From positions 72,629,486 through 72,693,485 of the forward strand of contig NC_051086.1 of the NCBI RefSeq assembly GCF_004664715.2: a stretch of DNA of 64,000 bases. The letters are read 5' to 3'. Source of the stretch: Peromyscus leucopus (Eukaryota > Chordata > Mammalia > Rodentia > Cricetidae). Below the pieces are notes generated by a model, which was given only the letters and a program-made list of their open reading frames with translations, was not told the origin of the DNA and made no database searches. Position numbers and translations under genes: made by a program. Within the stretch, counting starts at the first letter, position 1. Each line of letters opens with the position of its first letter. Positions 54,886 through 64,000 of this stretch are shown here, one piece after another.

Positions 54886-55227
54886 AGTTTGCAGACGCAC
54901 CCCCCACCCCCCCCGCATCTTCAAGCCATCCTTCCCCCTCTTTTCTCTCACCCTTCTAACACTACCTTGTGGACTGTGGCTCTGTTCCTTGCAAGTTGAC
55001 CTCCACCCTTGCTATGAATCTCTATTTCCCACATAACCTTGACTCTATGCTCTCCAGACTCCGAAGGGGCTCTTTGCGGAGACTTCGTCCTTGACTTCTT
55101 CCTTCGTCTTCACCCGGCTGTGATAGTCATCCTTCAACACAGGGATCTGAAAACGGCCCACGGGTCTCATCTGGCCCACTCCCCAATTTTTTTTGGACCA
55201 CAAACCAATACTACTTTAAAAATAGAC

Positions 55228-55228
<1 letters not shown>
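54886..55228. other. Non-coding spacer
   Basis: C run near 54900-54914; nothing else recognised. Confidence 0.38.

Positions 55229-55272
<44 letters not shown>
55229..55272. repeat. (TTA)n microsatellite
   Basis: About 14 TTA units. The Tyr run in one frame is its translation. Confidence 0.97.
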
Positions 55273-55286
55273 GTGTATTTGACAGG

Positions 55287-55312
55287 GTGTGTGTGTGTGT
55301 GTGTGTGTGTGT
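55287..55312. repeat. (GT)n microsatellite
   Basis: About 12 GT units. Confidence 0.93.
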
Positions 55313-55465
55313 TTGTGTGTGCCATGGCACATGTGTGGAGGCCAGAGGACAGCTTTGTGGAGCCAGTTCTCTCTACCTTTACATGGGTGCTAGGGACTGA
55401 ATTCAGGTCATTAAGCCTTAGCAGCAAGTGCTTTTGCCTTCTGGGCTGGCTTGCAGGCCTGGTTT
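55313..55465 (-). repeat. B3-type SINE, reverse
   Basis: 'catgtgtggaggccagagga', 'gggactgaattcaggtcatt', 'agcagcaagtgcttttgcct'. Confidence 0.76.
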
Positions 55466-55469
55466 ATTT

Positions 55470-55769
55470 TTTGAGACAGGCCTTTTCTTGTAGCACAGAT
55501 TGGTTTTGAATGCAAAGTCCTCCTCTCTCAGTCTCTCCCTCTCTTTTGTTTTTTTTGAGACAGTGTTTCTCTGTGTAACAGCCCTGGCTCTCCTGAAACT
55601 CATTCTGGAGCTCATTGTGTAGACCAGGCTGGCTTCGAACTCACAGAGATCCACCTGCCTCTGCCTCCCTCTGCTGGGATTAAAGGAGTGCGCCACTACC
55701 GCCTGGCATCTCTCTCTCAGTCTCCTGAGTGCTAGGATTGCAGAAGTATACACTACCATACTTGGCCCC

Positions 55770-55775
<6 letters not shown>
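55470..55775 (-). repeat. Old B1, reverse, split by a younger B1
   Basis: Left piece 55470-55535 ('ttttttgagacaggcctttt') and right piece 55712-55775 ('cctgagtgctaggattgcag', 'actaccatacttggcccc') join into one diverged B1 once 55536-55711 is removed. Confidence 0.7.
55536..55711 (-). repeat. Younger B1 inserted in an older B1
   Basis: Pyrimidine/T tract, 'ttgagacagtgtttctctgt', 'cagccctggctctcctgaaa', 'gaactcacagagatccacct', 'gctgggattaaaggagtgcg'. Flanked by a 13-bp duplication CTCTCTCAGTCTC at 55523-55535 and 55712-55724. Confidence 0.95.

Positions 55776-55820
<45 letters not shown>
55772..55820. repeat. (AC)n microsatellite
   Basis: About 24 AC units. Confidence 0.96.
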
Positions 55821-56448
55821 TAAAGATAGAATCTCATTATGTAGCCTAAGCTAACTTTCATCTTGTGGACCCACTGCTGGGTAATCAGTGACACTATCTA
55901 ATGACATCAGAGGGAGATGCCTTCAAAAGCATGGAGACTTTAGGCAAATGCAAGGTAAAGAGCATCTATAGTGGTCCATAGAGGATGGGGGGGGGGTCTA
56001 TTCTGGGACATGGCTGTGTGAATGGACAGTGAGACAAGGAGACAGAAAATTCCCCAAAGCAGACACCAGTGTCCAGGAGTGGTTCTGTATATCAAGGAGG
56101 TGGGGGCTTTCGAGAGAGCATCCTTGTTTCTGGATCCTTCCTCTGGGTAATAGAGGTCAGATGGACTTCAGGATGAGGCTGAGTTCAGTTAGGACCTGAC
56201 GAGGGTTGCACATGTGTTACAGGAGTGAGAGATCAGACCGAGACCACGCTTGGAGTTTTGTGATGAAAGGAGGAAGTACCTTTTGAAGACCCTTGCTGGC
56301 CTGCCCCAGCCTCTCAATGACTTGGATTAAACCAGACGATTTATAGCGACAGCTGCAAGCATGTCCCTTTGTCCAGCCGTGCAGGTGCCTGGAAGAACCA
56401 GAGGCTGTGGGGGAGGGCATCTGGCTTCCTGGAACCTAAAAAAATTTA
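55821..56448. other. Non-coding spacer
   Basis: Nothing recognised apart from a G run at 55988-55996. Confidence 0.4.
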
Positions 56449-56771
56449 CTAGGATTATAACAAGTGTGGAAAAGCAGCACAAATCTCAGAGTTCAGCCTG
56501 AGGACTGTTCACAAAGTCCAAGAGTAAGAACGAGACCTTGTCAGCACCCTGGCACCTAGCTCTTTGGCATACATGGCCATTTTTTTTTTTTTTTGAAACA
56601 GGTGGCCAGGTGCTCTGCTAGTGGCCTGCCCTTGGCAAGGCGGGACTAAGGAAGGTCCACACTGCTGCCTAAGGTATCCAGGTATGGTTTGAAGTCATGA
56701 ATGGAATAGGAAGCTCTCTTTGGACCAGGCTTACATCCTCTTTTGTCACTGCAAGAGCTAGATCCGCAGCC
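56449..56771 (-). repeat. Inverted duplication, arm 1
   Basis: The reverse complement of 58164-58494. Counting by eye, 7 mismatches occur outside the central homopolymer (15 T here, 21 A in arm 2), about 98% identity. The flanks look single-copy, so this may be the older copy. On the minus strand the arm contains the end of a 61-codon frame (56646-56831) ending TAG, with no recognised protein. Confidence 0.93.
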
Positions 56772-57117
56772 TGCCAATGAGTCATAGAACTGACAGGCTG
56801 TGGATGTCAAGCCAGGTCTTTGCACTACCAAGCCTGTGTTGAGTGGAGTCAGTCAAAGCCTTGGCCAAGTTTTCAAGTCTCTATGACCTGGGAAGTAGAG
56901 TCACTCACTGTAGGATCATTCTGATAGAGATCACAGAGGTTGCAGTTCCCTATTGAGCCTTTGCTCTGAGTCAAGAGCTGGTGTACACACCCCTTGCTCT
57001 CTTACAACTTGTCCTCCCACCCAAGCTGCTGCCTGGATATTTTCACAGGGATCATTTTATTCTTTAGATAATCATATATGTGAAATTCTAATTCAAAGAC
57101 AATTCTTGTTCTCAAGG
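56772..57117. other. Non-coding spacer between arm 1 and the split SINE
   Basis: Nothing recognised. Confidence 0.38.
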
Positions 57118-57506
57118 TCTTTTAGACTTATTTTATATGTACGGCTGTTCTACCTGCATGCGTGTATTTACACTATGTTGGTGGACTTTTCTGTCCCACC
57201 TGCTTGTTCCCAAGTAACCACATGGAGACTAATTAATTATGAAACCTCGGCTGGTAGCTTAGGCTTGTTGCTAACTAGCTCTTACAACTTAACCCATATC
57301 TTTTAATCTATGCTCTCTTCAGTGGCTCGGTTACCTTTACACTGTACCTCCCATTCCTGCTTCCTCTCCATCTGACTGGTGACCGCCTTTCTTCTTCCCA
57401 GCATTTTCTCTGCTCCAAAATCATGCCTACTATTGGCTGTTGAGCTTTTTATTAAACCAATCACTGTGATATATCTTCACACAGTGTCAAGGAATATTCC
57501 ACAACA

Positions 57507-57520
57507 TTTCCCCCCTTTTT
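57507..57520 (-). other. Polypurine tract of the ERV
   Basis: Minus strand AAAAAGGGGGGAAA directly before the TG of the 3' LTR: the site for plus-strand priming in LTR retrotransposons. Confidence 0.75.
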
Positions 57521-58163
57521 GTCTAACTAAAAAGGAAATGTTTTAACTCTAACATTATAAAACTATAAACCATAAGAAAAATTATCAGGTAAGAATTACA
57601 TTTACAATGTCCAGTTCATTTGTGTTTGGCATATTTGGAGCAAATACTCCATTATTTTTTTCTATCTTGATGAGTCCAAAGCTCTGTACCTAATTTATCT
57701 TCTATTGCTAAGGAAAACAGCTCCATCAAAGACCCCAGAAGAATATAATATTATCTTAGTAAACAGGAAGTCCAGTACAAACCACTTTGAAAATGACAGA
57801 GATATCTGACTGCCTGGATAGTCTCCCAAGGTTCCTCTTCAATGTTGGGGCATCATCTTCAGCCTACAGGCCAAGAATATCTGACAGACTTTTCTATAAA
57901 GCAGGAATTTTGAAGGACTATCCTACCTTGTCTTGGCAAAGTTCGGCAGTCACCTTTTTTGTGTGTCCTGCTTGTCCAGTTTGGACAGCATACTGTCAGC
58001 CATCAAGGCAAGGGAAGCCCCTTGCCCAAATGGCTAGTTTTGTCACATGGAAAGCAAATTCCATATGGAGTTTCTATGATGCCCATCATCTTCTCTGAAG
58101 TAAATTGATGCTGCCAGGAGCAGATGTGTCTCATTGTCATGAAAAGCCCTATATTAACAAAAA

Positions 58164-58494
58164 GGCTGCAGATCTAGCTCTTGCAGCTACAAAAGAGGAT
58201 GTAAGCCTGATCCAAAGAGAGCTTCCTATTCCATTCATGACTTCAAACCATACCTGGATACCTTAGGCAGCAGTGTGGACCTTCCTTAGTCCTGCCTTGC
58301 CAAGGGCAGGCCACTAGCAGAGCACCTGGCCACCTGTTTCCAAAAAAAAAAAAAAAAAAAAAATGGCCATGTATGCCAAAGAGCTAGGTGCCAGGGTGCT
58401 GACGAGGTCTCGTTCTTACTCTTGGACTTTGTGAACAGTCCTCAGGCTGAACTCTGAGATTTGTGCTGCTTTTCCACACTTGTTATAATCCTAG
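58164..58494 (+). repeat. Inverted duplication, arm 2, inside the ERV
   Basis: 331 bp from GGCTGCAGATC to ATAATCCTAG, the reverse complement of arm 1. Flanks ('ctatattaacaaaaa' and 'atctaaatgccatattctgt') appear to be ERV internal sequence that was continuous before the insertion. The A run (21) lies at 58342-58362. Confidence 0.93.
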
Positions 58495-59866
58495 ATCTAA
58501 ATGCCATATTCTGTAGGTCTTTGAAGAACCACCTATCTATCTAAAATATATCTCTGTTTGGCCTTGAAAACATACCTAACATGACTACAAGTTTGATTGT
58601 TATAGGTGGCTAACTACTAACCTGTATTTCTTTATTATCCTAAATAGTTTGTAGCAATAACTTTCAAGGACTAGAAATTTACATTATATTGTTAAATAAG
58701 CTGCATAGATAGGTGCAATACCTTAAACAAGAGTAAAAACATATGTACAGTATATTCTAATAAAAAATAACCTTAAATTTCTATCAATCTACAAAAACCC
58801 ATACCAATGTGAAATATTTGAGACTAGTGGCTGTTTGAAAGTAGATTCAATAATCCACTCTTTTTATCTCTTCATTTCTATACTGTATCCCCCTTTTTAT
58901 CTTCAGAAAGAGATCTTTGAATCTAACTCCTTTGTTTAGCTTTTTTTTTTTACCATGACCAATAACAACTTGTAACCAACCTCCCTAAATGATGACAAAC
59001 ATTTATAACCTGTTGAATGACCAAAAGCCATGTACCCTACCTATTGGGAAGATGGGTGTTGTGTTTTCTAGACTGCTCCCTGTTGTCTGGGGGCACTGGC
59101 ATCTTTAAGAGGCCTTGGGAAAATTGGGATAATGGCCAAGTCCTGGGAGATTTAGCTGTATTATTTGTCATCTAGTTTCTGTGTAATGGGAAAGTGCAAG
59201 GCTTATCTGAAGTACTGGCTGGAGTAGTTTGTGAGGCTGGACCATCCCAGCCAGTAGCCTTGAAGCTGTTCTGGATGCAGAACTCTGAGGAAACTACAAT
59301 AGAGGTGTTCTGAGATGCTGGGTCACCTGGGCCACCTGTTTTCATTGATGTCTGGTCCCCTTGCTCTGAAAACACACAAACTTTCAAAGGTAACACATAT
59401 CTGCATTAACACAAGTATGGACTGTACATTGTACACCAATCAGCCAAAGATTATATTACCTGTCTTGTAGTTTTAAAAGTTTATTTCTTTATTCTTATTT
59501 ATTCTTTATTTAAGTTTATTTCTGTAGCTAGGATTTTTAGGGGGTCTCCCCTGATCAAACCTGATCTAATTAACCTTGAATGAATCCACAGCCTTTCATT
59601 TTCTGTTGAAACCTCTTCTCCAATGCAACATATTTTTTGACTTCCATTTTGAAGTTAAGACATTTAAAAAATATACAGATTGGTTTAATTTAGCTGTTTC
59701 CATAATCCAATGTCTCTCAGCAGCTATCATTTATTCATCACCAATCAAAAAATTCAAAGACAACACAATAGCATACAGGATTCAGACTCCCTGTGTATTT
59801 CCCATTTCTATGTGGCTTATTTGTTTTTTTTTAAATTACTTTATTCTTTCTCTAAAGACTTTATTA

Positions 59867-59869
59867 TTC

Positions 59870-59908
<39 letters not shown>

Positions 59909-59910
59909 CC
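59867..59910. repeat. (TATC)n microsatellite
   Basis: About 10 CTAT units within the ERV internal region. Confidence 0.95.
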
Positions 59911-60412
59911 ATCTATCCATCTATTTATTTATTTTTATGACTGCCTATACCCCTTTTTCTTTAAGCATACACATATTGTTAAACACACTGTAACCCATTT
60001 AGAGGATTTTTTTTCCTGTCTAAATCTGCTTTACTGTGTATCTGTAATCTTTTATATCTGCATGAGCAAAATCTTAAACCACCAAGTAGCTTAGCTCATA
60101 GCACGCTGGTGGCTGGCTCTACCCACTTCTGTTCCCTGAGAGCCTAGCCTCATGGTGGAACCATGTGTGCTGTCCGAGCCATGTGTACTGCCCCAGATCT
60201 GGCATGTTTCTGGGTCCACGCTGCTGTAGGCATGTCTACCTACTCTCATGCCACTGAGTAGCATGCCACCTGCTGCTCATAAACCCCATTTAAATGCTCG
60301 GTAGCAGGGCCTCTTAAAAGAGCTGCACCTCTGTTTGCTGCTAGCACTGAGCCTACTGAGAAGCTGTGTTTGACTCCATGTTAAGCTTTTTAGGGTTTAT
60401 GTGAAAATGAGT

Positions 60413-60431
60413 GCCTGGATGTTGGGTGCCA
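60413..60431 (-). other. tRNA-Lys-type primer-binding site of the ERV
   Basis: Minus strand TGGCACCCAACATCCAGGC, two bases after the LTR. It resembles the TGGCGCCCAACG lysine primer site with CpG decay. Confidence 0.65.
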
Positions 60432-60974
60432 TTTGTTGGCAGACTTTTTTGTCCCACCTGCCAGATCCCAAATAATCACATGAAGACTTCGTATTAATTA
60501 TGAAGGCTCGGCCAGTATCTTAGGCTTGTTATTAACTAGCTCTTACAACTTAAATCAACCCATTTCTTTTAATCTACATTCTTTTATGTGTCTTGGTTAC
60601 CTTTATTTTATAATGCACATGCTGCTTCCTATGCATCTGGCTGGCGACTTTCTGTGTCTCTGCCCTTCTTTTTCCCAGCATCCTCTCTGCCTAGCTATTG
60701 GCTGTTCTGCTTTTTATTAAACTAACCCAAGTGGCAAATCTTCACAGTGTACAAAAAAATTATTTCACAATTATTCCACAATATTGTGTGTGTGTCTGGT
60801 GCCTGCAGAGGCCAGAAGAGGGCATCATAGCTCCTGGAACTGGAGTTATACATGGTTGTGAGCCAACACGTGGGTGCTGGGAATTGAAACCTGGGTCCTT
60901 TGCAAAAGCAACAAATGCTTTAAACCACTGAGTCATCTCTTCAGCTCCAGTTCTTATTTTTAAATAGAATCTTA

Positions 60975-61158
60975 TTTATTAGGCATTATTAGTGTGTATG
61001 TATGTGTGGGCATGCATGTATGCCATGCTGTATGTGCAGAGGTCTGAGGTCAGCCTTTGGAAGTTCTTCCCTTCTACTGAGGGATCCAGAAATGGAACTC
61101 AAGTCATCAGGCTTGGGTGGTAAGCACTTGTATCTGCAGACCTATCTCACTGGCCCCA
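60975..61158 (-). repeat. B3-type SINE, reverse
   Basis: 'gtgcagaggtctgaggtcag', 'aatggaactcaagtcatcag', 'cctatctcactggcccc'. Confidence 0.82.
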
Positions 61159-61628
61159 AAGACAGTTCTTTAGAGTAGGTTTTATTTTCCTTTCATAAGC
61201 CCATCTTTCTCCAATAAGATCGGGGAGAGGAGCGAAACAAACCCTAGATTCTACTTAATCTAGGTAACCTTATCTTGAGCCAGCAAAGAATGGTGTCTTA
61301 GGGAAGTAATTTAAACTTGAATGATTGTGGTCCCTGTTCTATTTGTGGGGTGCTCCCTCATTTCTTGTTCTTTTCCAAGATGGTGACAGGTGAGGATCAT
61401 GCAATGAAGGTGGTGGTCCAGGTGAATCTCAGCATCACTGGGTGTTTATGCCCTTGTGAGGGAATGGCTCTGCTTGTCACAGAGATGGGCTCCAGGACAC
61501 ATGTGATATGATTTTGGAGCAATGCTCTCTCTCTAACTCTGTTCCCATACAACACGTTTTTTTACTTCTTTTTTTTTTGACCCAGTAGCTAAGAGAAGGT
61601 ATCCAGGAGAGGACAGCACTGAGGCAGA
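61159..61628. other. Non-coding spacer
   Basis: Nothing recognised. Confidence 0.38.
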
Positions 61629-61634
61629 AGGTTG

Positions 61635-62018
61635 TGCTGTGGGATGTTGTCCTGTATGCTGTGAATATGTGTTGCTCTGATTGGTTGATAAATAAAATTT
61701 GCTGATTGGCCAGTAGCCAGGCAGGAAGTATAGGCGTGGCAAGCAGAGAGGAGAATTCTGGGAAGAGGAGGGTTGAGTCAGGAGTCACCAGCCAGACACA
61801 GAGGAAGCAAGGTGACAAGGCAGAACTGAGAAAAGGTACCAAGTCACACGGCTAAACATAGATGAGAATTACGGGTTAATTTAAGTTCAGAGCTAGTCAT
61901 TAATAAGCCTGAGCTAATGGCCAAGTAGTTATAATTAATATAAGCCTCTGTGTGTTTGCTTAGGGGACGCGAGTGGGAGAGATTTGTGCCCCGGGACACA
62001 GGAAAACTTTGGGCTACA
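61635..62018 (+). mobile_element. Solo LTR, TGCTGTGG family (copy 5), perfect 6-bp duplication
   Basis: 384 bp from TGCTGTGGGATG to GGGCTACA, flanked by AGGTTG at 61629-61634 and 62019-62024. Contains 'gctgattggccagtagccag', 'gggttaatttaagttcagag', 'ctctgtgtgtttgcttaggg'. A distinct subfamily from copies 1-3 in its 5' 60 bp. Confidence 0.93.
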
Positions 62019-62024
62019 AGGTTG

Positions 62025-63222
62025 GGTCATGGTTGCTAGGCAAGATGAGCAGCAAAGACAGACAACACAGGCCACTGGCCACATTCCCCTCGTACTCTGT
62101 GGGGAGAACTCATACATCCCAGCTGCCCTTTCCCCAAGCTAGGAGTTCCTGCCATGAATGTCTATGTGTAGACATTGACCTTCAGGTAGAGGAGAGCTGA
62201 TACCTTCCCTCTGAATCTGAATTTACTAATTAGCACCTTCCCACCCAGAACTCGGATGAACTGTGGGCCATTCTTTCCTGAAACTTGGGCCTGGTGTGTG
62301 AAACAAGTTGATGTCCTCATTGTCCTCGTGTCCTACATATGACCTCAACCTTCTCCCCAGGCACAGGAAGGAATCATACTCCCCCCATGATTGCTTCTAC
62401 CAGATATAACGCCAAGAGGATGACATGCACTAGCCTGAGCCTCTGAGCCTACAGTTTCCTTGGTACTGTTCAACTGGTAAGGGGATGGTTGGTTCTCTAA
62501 GACACTGGGTAGCTTTTCAGGGATTGGTGGTGATGAGAGAAGATCTATGATGGGGCATTGAGGGAGTGTGAGTGTTCCAGGCTGGCAGCCCTGGTGTTGG
62601 AGAGCCAGCTTCGTCTAGACTCCTGTCTTGTTGGATGGTTGCTTTGGCCCCTAGGAAATTACAACTGACTTGAGCCCCAGACTCTGCTGGTGGCCAGTTT
62701 CTCCTTTCACATCTAACCACCACCAAATGAGGGCGACAGAGCCTCAGGCTGGACTTGCTCCTGGCGCTTGGGTAGGCAGAGCCCAGGGCACTTAGAGTTG
62801 TGTATGAAACAACCTCAGAACATGGCTGGAGTCTGGCCATGGAATGCCAAGACACACAGGACCCACTGTTCCAGCCCAGGTCTCCAGGGACTGGGGCCCC
62901 AGGGAACAAATACCTGGACACTACCTCCTCCCCAACAAGCTGAAAGCACTGTGCACAGGCTGGGGTTATGGAAGGTGGAATTGGGAATTGGGATGGAGCT
63001 GGTCCATGGGCTATGGAGTCCTAGTTGGGAGGACGCTGCACAGAGGTGAAGCCAGAGTCAATAGCTACCAGATAGTGGAACAATGTACCATTGTAAAGGA
63101 GCTCAGCAGAGAGGCCACAGTGAGGTGTCCTGTAAGATGAGCCTCAGGTTCCAGAGAGCGGAGGGGAGTCAAAGGCTGGAATGATCATCTGAGGGGCTAA
63201 AACAAATGCGGCCTGGGATGGT
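62025..63222. other. Non-coding spacer
   Basis: About 1.2 kb without recognised repeats. Overlapping frames of 93-134 codons on both strands have no domains. Confidence 0.4.
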
Positions 63223-63224
63223 GT

Positions 63225-63600
63225 AGTAGGTTTCCCTTCACTGTGAGAAAATACCTGAGATAAACAGCGTAAGAGGAGGAAGGATTGGTTTAGGCTCATG
63301 GATTCAGAGGTTTTGGTTTAGAGCCACTGGGCTCTGTTGCCCTTGGTGAGGCAGGACAGCAGGGCGGGAGTACCGGGTGGTTGTAGAGACTGCTCAGCTT
63401 CTGGAGGCCAGAAGGGAGAAGAGAGCCGGGAAAGGGTGGGGACCAGCTCCAAGAGTCCCCAAAGTCAACAGCTCAAGCGCTGCCCGGAAGCTTAAGTCCA
63501 AAGTCTCTTCTGAGGCTCAAGGCAAGCTCACAGCGGGCGTTCCCGTAAAAATAAAAAGTTACGTACTTCCAAGACACAGTAACACAGAGTAAACATTCCC
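63225..63600 (-). mobile_element. Ancient MaLR-like LTR fragment, reverse
   Basis: 'cactgtgagaaaatacctga', 'gataaacagcgtaagaggag', 'gattggtttaggctcatgga', 'ggtgaggcaggacagcaggg' follow the same old family as 32650-34100. The right side continues with 'caaagtctcttctgaggctc', which recalls internal MaLR sequence near 34890. Confidence 0.5.
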
Positions 63601-64000
63601 GTTCCAAAAGGACGGATGGGACCAAGGCAATGCCCAAATCCATCAGTGTAAAAGTGTGAACCGTTTGTAAATCATTTGTTTGAAGAAAAGATGCCCTCCC
63701 TTCGAGAGCGGCTCAGGAAGGACCCTCCCCCCCCCCCCCAGTGGATTGTTTCTCCAGGATTTGTTTCTTGTGTTCAGCTGTCTAGGGGCTCAAAGGCCAT
63801 ATGGCCACAAGTCAACAGGACACAGCTCCTGCACCTGCTGGTGAAGGAAGACCTTCTTGACAGTCTCACGATGATGGCTTTGCCTCCATATAGAAAGTGA
63901 GAGTCCTGGGCTCATGGAGGCGTCCATCAGGATTTCAAAAGAAAGTTTGGGAAACTAGGCATTGTGTGGCAGGGTTAGGATCCCTGCAGGCAGGCAGCTT
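63601..64000. other. Non-coding spacer to the window end
   Basis: Contains a C run at about 63727-63739. The 74-codon forward frame has no domain. Confidence 0.38.

Larger units (their letters stand above)
57176..60783 (-). mobile_element. Non-autonomous class II-type ERV, full structure, degenerate
   Basis: Two related LTRs, 57176-57506 (331 bp) and 60434-60783 (350 bp), both with TGTTGG starts on the + strand, flank about 2.9 kb. Reading on the minus strand, a lysine-tRNA-type primer-binding site follows the 5' LTR and a polypurine tract precedes the 3' LTR. The LTRs are visibly diverged (roughly three quarters to four fifths identical by eye), so the insertion is old. The internal region shows no gag- or pol-like frame. 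It contains arm 2 of the inverted duplication and a TATC array. No clear target duplication was found. Confidence 0.8.
57118..60955 (-). repeat. B3/B2 SINE, reverse, split by an ERV
   Basis: Left piece 57118-57175 ('ttctacctgcatgcgtgtat') is the 3' end, and right piece 60784-60955 ('gaggccagaagagggcatca', 'ctggaactggagttatacat', 'ctgagtcatctcttcagctc') the 5' part, of one SINE. The 3.6 kb between them is the retroviral element. Confidence 0.82.

Noticed and set aside
56646..56831. Short frame shared by both arms of the inverted duplication as a conserved protein
   Set aside because: Its preservation follows from the recent duplication. It is about 40 codons in the shared part and shows no recognised family.
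57787..58098. 103-codon plus-strand ORF inside the ERV as a retroviral gene
   Set aside because: The ERV runs on the minus strand and the ORF shows no gag-, pol- or env-like content.
1..64000. CRISPR arrays, operons, phage or plasmid modules
   Set aside because: The sequence is clearly rodent nuclear DNA; tandem arrays are simple microsatellites without spacers.

Overview
This is nuclear DNA from a muroid rodent, most likely a cricetid (hamster, vole or deer-mouse group). It is crowded with B1, B2/B3, B4 and ID SINEs, MT-type MaLR LTRs and class II endogenous-retrovirus LTRs. The young B1 copies (for example 34392-34578 and 6524-6688) carry the 'gtagctttgcgcctttcctgg' type of body that I associate with cricetids. 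I see no bacterial, plasmid or CRISPR features, no rRNA or tRNA gene, and no complete protein-coding gene. Nearly every open reading frame of 60 codons or more is either a translated microsatellite (Cys/Val, His/Thr, Ser/Leu or Arg/Glu runs) or lies across a SINE or LTR. The window therefore reads as intergenic or intronic sequence. One 68-nt segment on the minus strand (52846-52913) looks like a real internal coding exon.

Layout. 1-7.1 kb: SINEs over an old L1 fragment. 7.1-9.2 kb: mostly single-copy-looking sequence with a CTCF-like site. 9.2-13.6 kb: SINEs, MIRs and microsatellites. 13.7-15.4 kb: repeat-poor sequence that may be a conserved regulatory block. 15.4-30.9 kb: scattered SINEs, an MT LTR, an Lx-type L1 fragment and long unannotated spacers. 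30.9-50.7 kb: an LTR-rich region with solo LTRs flanked by 6-bp target-site duplications, a full-length MT element, and several nested insertions. 50.7-54.5 kb: repeat-poor sequence with a second candidate regulatory block and the candidate exon. 54.5-61.2 kb: SINEs and a 3.6-kb non-autonomous retrovirus-like element inserted into a B3 SINE. 61.2-64 kb: a solo LTR, unannotated sequence and an old LTR.

The most unusual features are structural. A 323/331-bp inverted duplication (56449-56771 versus 58164-58494) is about 98% identical outside its homopolymer, and one arm lies inside a much older retroviral element. A 64-bp direct templated insertion has moved the end of a B1 plus its unique flank about 930 bp away into an MT LTR (15472-15535 to 16404-16467). 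Five related solo LTRs all face the same way, three of them with perfect 6-bp target duplications. I found no new gene system. Family names are from memory of rodent repeat consensus sequences; RepeatMasker with a cricetid library would settle them.
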